From assembly GCA_027083475.1 (NCBI GenBank), contig JALWON010000427.1, positions 1 through 10,223 on the forward strand: DNA of 10,223 nt, given 5' to 3'. This DNA comes from Sulfurimonas sp. (GTDB taxonomy: Bacteria > Campylobacterota > Campylobacteria > Campylobacterales > Sulfurimonadaceae). The position numbers and the translations under genes were made by a program. The notes below the pieces were generated by a model. The model made no database searches. It worked only from the letters and a program-made list of their open reading frames with translations, and was not told where the DNA came from. Shown here piece by piece: positions 7,322-10,223 of the stretch (positions are counted from its first letter, which is position 1; every line of letters starts with the position of its first letter).

Positions 7322-8191
7322 ATGATTAAAGACTTTATAGTTCTGACGAAATTCGTCCTCTCTTTCGCCGTGAGCCTCTCGGCTCTCTTTGCCTATGTGA
7401 TGGCAAAGGGCGAAATGGGTTTGGATATGCTCCTTGCAACACTCGCGGTTTTACTTGTCGCTATGGGTGTTTCTACTTTAAATCAAGTACAAGAATATAG
7501 AGAAGATGCTAAAATGGATCGGACAAAACACCGTCCAATTGCTTCTGGAAAATACTCACCTACTACAGGCATTATTATTGCCGGTATGCTTATTTTACTC
7601 TCCATTGCACTTATATATAACCTCATTGGTATGATTGGTGTGAATCTCTTTCTTTTTTCTTTTATTTGGTACAATGCAGTTTATACCCCTTTAAAGAAAA
7701 GAAGTGCTTTAGCTGTTGTTCCAGGAGCTATTTTAGGGGTTATCCCACCTGCAATTGGTTGGATAACAGCAGGACATAGTCTGCAAGAACCACAGTTTTT
7801 TGCTTTAGGACTCTTTTATTTTGTGTGGCAAGTTCCTCATTTTTGGTTACTTGTAATGCTTTTTTATGCTGATTACAAAGATGGAGGCTATCCAACTGCT
7901 ATGAAGTTGTTTGGAAGAGTTTCTTTGCAAAAAGTAACATTTGTTTGGTTGGTTTTAACCATTCAAACGGGTATTTATATGGTGAGTATGTTTGGTGTAG
8001 AGAGTAATATTATTTACTGGTTATTAATTCTCACAGGAATTTTAGGATTTTTAAGTGCTTTACAACTTATGTCAAAAAAATTCGAACTCAAACATGCAAG
8101 AAAGATTTTTTATCAAATTAATTTAGCATTTTTAGCGACTATTATTTTAGTTGCTATAGACGAATACTACAAATTTAAACCACTTTCATAA
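7322..8191 (+). CDS. ctaB: Protoheme IX farnesyltransferase (heme O synthase)
   Basis: 289 residues, usual length, about eight or nine membrane helices, UbiA prenyltransferase superfamily. It transfers a farnesyl group from farnesyl diphosphate to heme b, giving heme O, the precursor of heme A. Seen: the first polar motif N54-E58-D62-D66 followed by RTKHRPIASGK (67-77), where the family usually has Asp at position 58; YTPLKKRS (121-128); PGAILGVIPPAIGW (134-147); and the second motif WQVPHFWLL...DYKDGGYP (169-191). The start lies 1 nt after the coxB stop with no good ribosome site, so coupling to coxB is likely. Codons 8-31 are much richer in G+C (about 52% over 7341-7420) than the rest of the operon; see the RNA-structure entry. 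No ctaA follows, so the window alone cannot show whether the enzyme uses heme A or heme O. Confidence 0.95.
   Translation: MIKDFIVLTKFVLSFAVSLSALFAYVMAKGEMGLDMLLATLAVLLVAMGVSTLNQVQEYREDAKMDRTKHRPIASGKYSPTTGIIIAGMLILLSIALIYNLIGMIGVNLFLFSFIWYNAVYTPLKKRSALAVVPGAILGVIPPAIGWITAGHSLQEPQFFALGLFYFVWQVPHFWLLVMLFYADYKDGGYPTAMKLFGRVSLQKVTFVWLVLTIQTGIYMVSMFGVESNIIYWLLILTGILGFLSALQLMSKKFELKHARKIFYQINLAFLATIILVAIDEYYKFKPLS
7345..7415 (+). other. Nested inverted repeats: potential three-way-junction RNA inside the 5' end of ctaB
   Basis: TTTCGCC (7363-7369) pairs perfectly with GGCGAAA (7409-7415). Inside lie two further perfect hairpins: GAGCC/GGCTC (7372-7376/7381-7385, TCTC loop) and TTTGCC/GGCAAA (7388-7393/7402-7407, 8-nt loop). 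Linkers are only GT, TC and G, giving a compact three-way junction with 18 paired positions. Just upstream GACGAA-A-TTCGTC (7345-7357) is a perfect 13-bp odd palindrome. The segment is coding (residues 8-31 of CtaB), and is a local GC peak in an AT-rich operon. It may be an mRNA element that sets the ratio of structural subunits to CtaB. The pairings are seen; any function is inferred. Confidence 0.5.
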
Positions 8192-8197
8192 GAATAG

Positions 8198-8206
8198 TGC
8201 TATAAT
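8198..8206 (+). promoter_or_regulatory. Extended -10 promoter (TGCTATAAT) for the gene at 8242
   Basis: TGCTATAAT is a perfect extended -10 of the kind typical of Campylobacterota sigma-70 promoters. No good -35 hexamer is seen about 17 nt upstream, which is also typical. Transcription would start near 8213, giving a leader of roughly 30 nt before the ATG at 8242. It lies 6 nt after the ctaB stop codon and overlaps the left arm of the 15-bp inverted repeat. Confidence 0.7.
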
Positions 8207-8241
8207 TCCTTTAAAATATACTCTATTTTAAAGGAATTTTT
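8204..8241 (+). terminator. 15-bp perfect hairpin plus T5: probable terminator of the cox operon, overlapping the next gene's ribosome site
   Basis: AATTCCTTTAAAATA (8204-8218) and TATTTTAAAGGAATT (8224-8238) are perfect reverse complements around a TACTC loop, ending in a run of five T (8237-8241). It sits 12 nt after the ctaB stop, as expected for a rho-independent terminator, although the stem is AU-rich with only two G:C pairs. The right arm contains AAAGGAA (8230-8236), the ribosome site of the following gene, so the site is paired in any transcript reading through from ctaB. Transcripts from the promoter at 8198-8206 would lack most of the left arm and leave it free. Confidence 0.7.
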
Positions 8242-8751
8242 ATGCCCGAGTACAATCTTCGCACAATTTTAGCAACATTTACAAAAACCAATGGAAAAAG
8301 ACGCAGTGTCTTCAACAAAGCACCTATAGGTGGTTTAGGGAGTCCTATTGTGACACTTTTTTTCTTTTCTCTTCCACTTATATCGTATGGACTTTTGTTT
8401 AACCCTTATATGTTTCATATATTAGGTATAGCAACTGCTATTGTAGCCTACATTGTTTCTATGTCACTCATTATGATAATCGTCTTTTTTATCACTTGGA
8501 AAGTAAAAAATGATGTTGTGAGGGCAGTTACACCCTCTTGGGAGTACTATTTTCCTGGAATAGATTTTAAATTAGTTATTTCAAAAGGTGTTACGCCTTA
8601 TAGTGATTTTTACAAATATTATGCCGAAATAAAAGATGTTAAACAGTCAGAAGAATCGCTGCATGCACAGCTTTTAGAAGCTTTTTCGAAGATGCAGGAA
8701 GAGAATAAAGAGTTACTAAATGCTATAGAAAGAGGTAATAATAAAAATTAA
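8242..8751 (+). CDS. Unrecognised two-helix membrane protein with C-terminal coiled coil
   Basis: 169 residues, no family recognised. A basic N-terminal stretch (TKTNGKRRSVFNKAP, about 14-28) is followed by two membrane helices at about 34-53 and 57-86. A soluble domain of about 50 residues rich in Tyr and Phe follows (WEYYFPGIDF, YSDFYKYYAEI), ending in a Glu/Lys-rich amphipathic segment (about 135-163) that looks like a short coiled coil. By the positive-inside rule, the N-terminus and C-terminal domain should both be cytoplasmic. AAAGGAA (8230-8236) is the ribosome site, 5 nt before ATG. It has its own extended -10 promoter and lies between ctaB and ccoN; it may act with either oxidase or be an unrelated passenger. 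Start choice is well supported by the ribosome site. Confidence 0.6.
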   Translation: MPEYNLRTILATFTKTNGKRRSVFNKAPIGGLGSPIVTLFFFSLPLISYGLLFNPYMFHILGIATAIVAYIVSMSLIMIIVFFITWKVKNDVVRAVTPSWEYYFPGIDFKLVISKGVTPYSDFYKYYAEIKDVKQSEESLHAQLLEAFSKMQEENKELLNAIERGNNKN

Positions 8752-8771
8752 TTGCACTTATTTTGTTGGTT

Positions 8772-8874
8772 TAAGGTTTAGTAAATAAAACTATAGATAC
8801 AATTTATAAGTTAAAAATTTAGTTTAAGTTAAAATTTATATATTACTAAGTTTTTATGAATCTTATTTGAGGAG
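8772..8874 (+). promoter_or_regulatory. Leader region of ccoN: candidate promoter, direct repeat, ribosome site
   Basis: The 128-nt gap before ccoN (8752-8879) is strongly AT-rich and has no gene. TACAAT (8798-8803) is a possible -10; no clear -35 is seen. TAAGTTAAAAATTTA (8807-8821) is repeated as TAAGTTAAAATTTA (8825-8838), starts 18 nt apart, roughly two helical turns, in a layout that could suit a regulator binding side by side. TAAGGTTTAGTA (8772-8783) differs at one base from TAAGGTTAAGTA in the dyad upstream of the second SCO gene. AGGAG (8870-8874) lies 5 nt before the ccoN ATG. No terminator hairpin for the preceding gene was found. All regulatory calls here are tentative. Confidence 0.35.
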
Positions 8875-8879
8875 TCTAT

Positions 8880-10223
8880 ATGGAAAATCGTTTTAAAGAC
8901 CGTCCATTAGAATATGATTATTCAGTTACAAAACTGTTTATGTGGGCAACAATCTTCCTTGGTATTACGGGTATGCTTGTTGGTGTATTTTTAGCCTGGG
9001 AAATGGCTTTTCCATCTATAAATACTATTTTGGGGAGTGGGCTAGCAGAGTATACAAACTTCAGTCGTTTACGTCCATTACATACAAATAGTATTATTTA
9101 TGGTTTTACACTCAGTGGGGTTTGGGCTTCATGGTACTATATAGGGCAACGTGTTCTTAAAGTTTCTATGGCAGAGTCTAAGTTCTTGATGTTTATAGGG
9201 AAAGCACACTTTTATGTGTATGTAGTAGCTGCAGCTATTATTGTTATATCTCTTTTATTAGGTATCACAGACTCTAAAGAGTATGCAGAACTTGAGTGGC
9301 CTATGGATATCGGTATTACGATTGTTTGGTTACTTTGGGGTATTAGTATCGCTGGTTTGATTGGTATTCGTCGTGAGAAGACTATTTATATCTCTATTTG
9401 GTACTTTATCGCAACTTTCTTAGCGGTTGCAATGCTACACCTCTTTAACAATATGGAAATTCCAACTTACTTTTACTCTGGTGGTATTGGTAAATGGTAT
9501 CACTCTGTTTCTATGTATGCAGGTTCTAATGATGCTATGGTGCAGTGGTGGTTTGGACATAACGCAGTTGCATTTGTTTTAACAACACCTATTATTGCTA
9601 TGATTTACTACTTCTTACCAAAAGAGTCTGGACAAGCGGTTTACTCGTATAAGCTTTCTCTTTTAGCTTTCTGGGGATTAATGTTTGTTTACTTATGGGC
9701 TGGTGGACACCATATTCTTTACTCAACAGTTCCTGATTGGGTACAAACTTTAGGTTCAATTTTCTCAATTATTTTGATTTTACCTTCATGGGGTTCTGCG
9801 ATTAATATGCTTTTAACAATGAAAGGTGAGTGGCAACAAGTTGCTTCGTCTCCATTGATTAAGTTTATGATTCTTGGTTCTACTTTTTATATGTTCTCAA
9901 CATTAGAAGGTCCTATTCAAGCGATTAAATCAGTTAATGCTATCGCACACTTTACAGACTGGATTATTGGTCATGTTCATGATGGTGCACTTGGTTGGGT
10001 TGCATTTATGGTAATTGCAGCACTCTATCACATGGCTCCACGTGTGTTTAAACGTGAGATTTACTCAAAATCATTGATGAGTACACAATTCTGGATTCAA
10101 ACTTTAGGTATTGTTCTTTACTTTACTTCTATGTGGATTGCAGGGATTACACAAGGGATGATGTGGCGTGCACATGATGAGTTTGGTAACTTAGCATACT
10201 CATTTATTGATACTGTTACAGTA
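8880..10223 (+). CDS. ccoN: cbb3-type cytochrome c oxidase subunit I (3' end outside window)
   Basis: The frame runs open from ATG 8880 to the window edge: 448 residues of an expected 470-490. It is the catalytic subunit of the C-family (cbb3) oxidase, the high-affinity oxidase for microaerobic respiration. Ligands seen: H68 (RPLHTN) and H367 for the low-spin heme b, H365 (GHVHDG) for heme b3, H227 (WWFGHNAVAF), H277 and H278 (WAGGHHILYS) for CuB. The crosslinked tyrosine of cbb3 lies in a helix after the first CuB His, here Y243/Y244 in MIYYFLPKE, unlike the HxxxY of A-type enzymes. The start is fixed by AGGAG 5 nt upstream. ccoO, ccoQ and ccoP would be expected just downstream outside the window. 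Confidence 0.97.
   Translation, partial: MENRFKDRPLEYDYSVTKLFMWATIFLGITGMLVGVFLAWEMAFPSINTILGSGLAEYTNFSRLRPLHTNSIIYGFTLSGVWASWYYIGQRVLKVSMAESKFLMFIGKAHFYVYVVAAAIIVISLLLGITDSKEYAELEWPMDIGITIVWLLWGISIAGLIGIRREKTIYISIWYFIATFLAVAMLHLFNNMEIPTYFYSGGIGKWYHSVSMYAGSNDAMVQWWFGHNAVAFVLTTPIIAMIYYFLPKESGQAVYSYKLSLLAFWGLMFVYLWAGGHHILYSTVPDWVQTLGSIFSIILILPSWGSAINMLLTMKGEWQQVASSPLIKFMILGSTFYMFSTLEGPIQAIKSVNAIAHFTDWIIGHVHDGALGWVAFMVIAALYHMAPRVFKREIYSKSLMSTQFWIQTLGIVLYFTSMWIAGITQGMMWRAHDEFGNLAYSFIDTVTV

Noticed and set aside
7371..7415. A riboswitch or structured intergenic RNA with ctaB starting further downstream
   Set aside because: The coding sequence from ATG 7322 gives a normal CtaB N-terminus (LTK then a membrane helix), so the structure lies within the gene rather than before it.
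1..10223. CRISPR arrays, tRNA or rRNA genes, insertion sequences, phage or defence genes
   Set aside because: No regularly spaced repeats, cloverleaf or rRNA motifs, transposase or integrase motifs were seen; no direct sign of a mobile element flanks the cox genes within the window.

Overview
The window (10,223 bp, AT-rich, all confident genes on the + strand, tightly packed) looks like chromosomal DNA of a Campylobacterota bacterium, most likely a sulfur- or hydrogen-oxidising Sulfurimonas-like lineage. That assignment is inferred from low GC, an extended -10 promoter of TGnTATAAT type, overlapping genes with AGGAG ribosome sites and the general look of the CcoN and CarA proteins. It was not confirmed by any search.

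Layout. (1) Positions 1-2479: the 3' part of carA (carbamoyl-phosphate synthase small subunit), followed at 1-2 nt by two small membrane-protein genes (one CopD-like, one unrecognised) and then a first SCO1/SenC copper chaperone gene. (2) Positions 2480-2633: a 154-nt regulatory gap with a 24-bp dyad. (3) Positions 2634-8191: a compact operon of a second SCO gene, coxA (subunit I), coxC (III), coxD (IV), coxB (II, with two fused cytochrome c domains) and ctaB (heme O synthase). (4) Positions 8192-8241: a 15-bp perfect hairpin overlapping a strong extended -10 promoter and the next gene's ribosome site. (5) Positions 8242-8751: a small two-helix membrane protein of unknown function. (6) Positions 8752-8879: an AT-rich leader with a direct repeat. 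(7) Positions 8880-10223: the start of ccoN, catalytic subunit of a cbb3-type oxidase, cut by the window edge.

How it works together. Two different terminal oxidases lie side by side. The cbb3 (C-family) enzyme is the usual high-affinity oxidase of Campylobacterota. The cox operon encodes an A-family enzyme of the A2 subtype: subunit I has YSHPAV in place of the usual GHPEV, so the D-channel glutamate is missing. Its subunit II carries a CuA centre plus two CxxCH hemes, so it can be expected to take electrons from a c-type cytochrome pool and pass them to CuA, heme a/o and the heme-CuB site. The two SCO proteins and the CopD-like protein fit copper delivery to CuA/CuB, and CtaB supplies farnesylated heme. 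No heme A synthase (ctaA) and no ctaG/Cox11 gene lies in the window, so the heme type (a or o) cannot be settled here.

Most notable points: an A2 oxidase with a diheme subunit II and unusual gene order (I-III-IV-II) next to cbb3; a GC-rich segment inside the 5' end of ctaB that folds on paper into a three-way junction; a hairpin that may terminate the cox operon and also hide the ribosome site of the following gene from readthrough transcripts; and a dyad centred on a TATACT -10-like element upstream of the second SCO gene.
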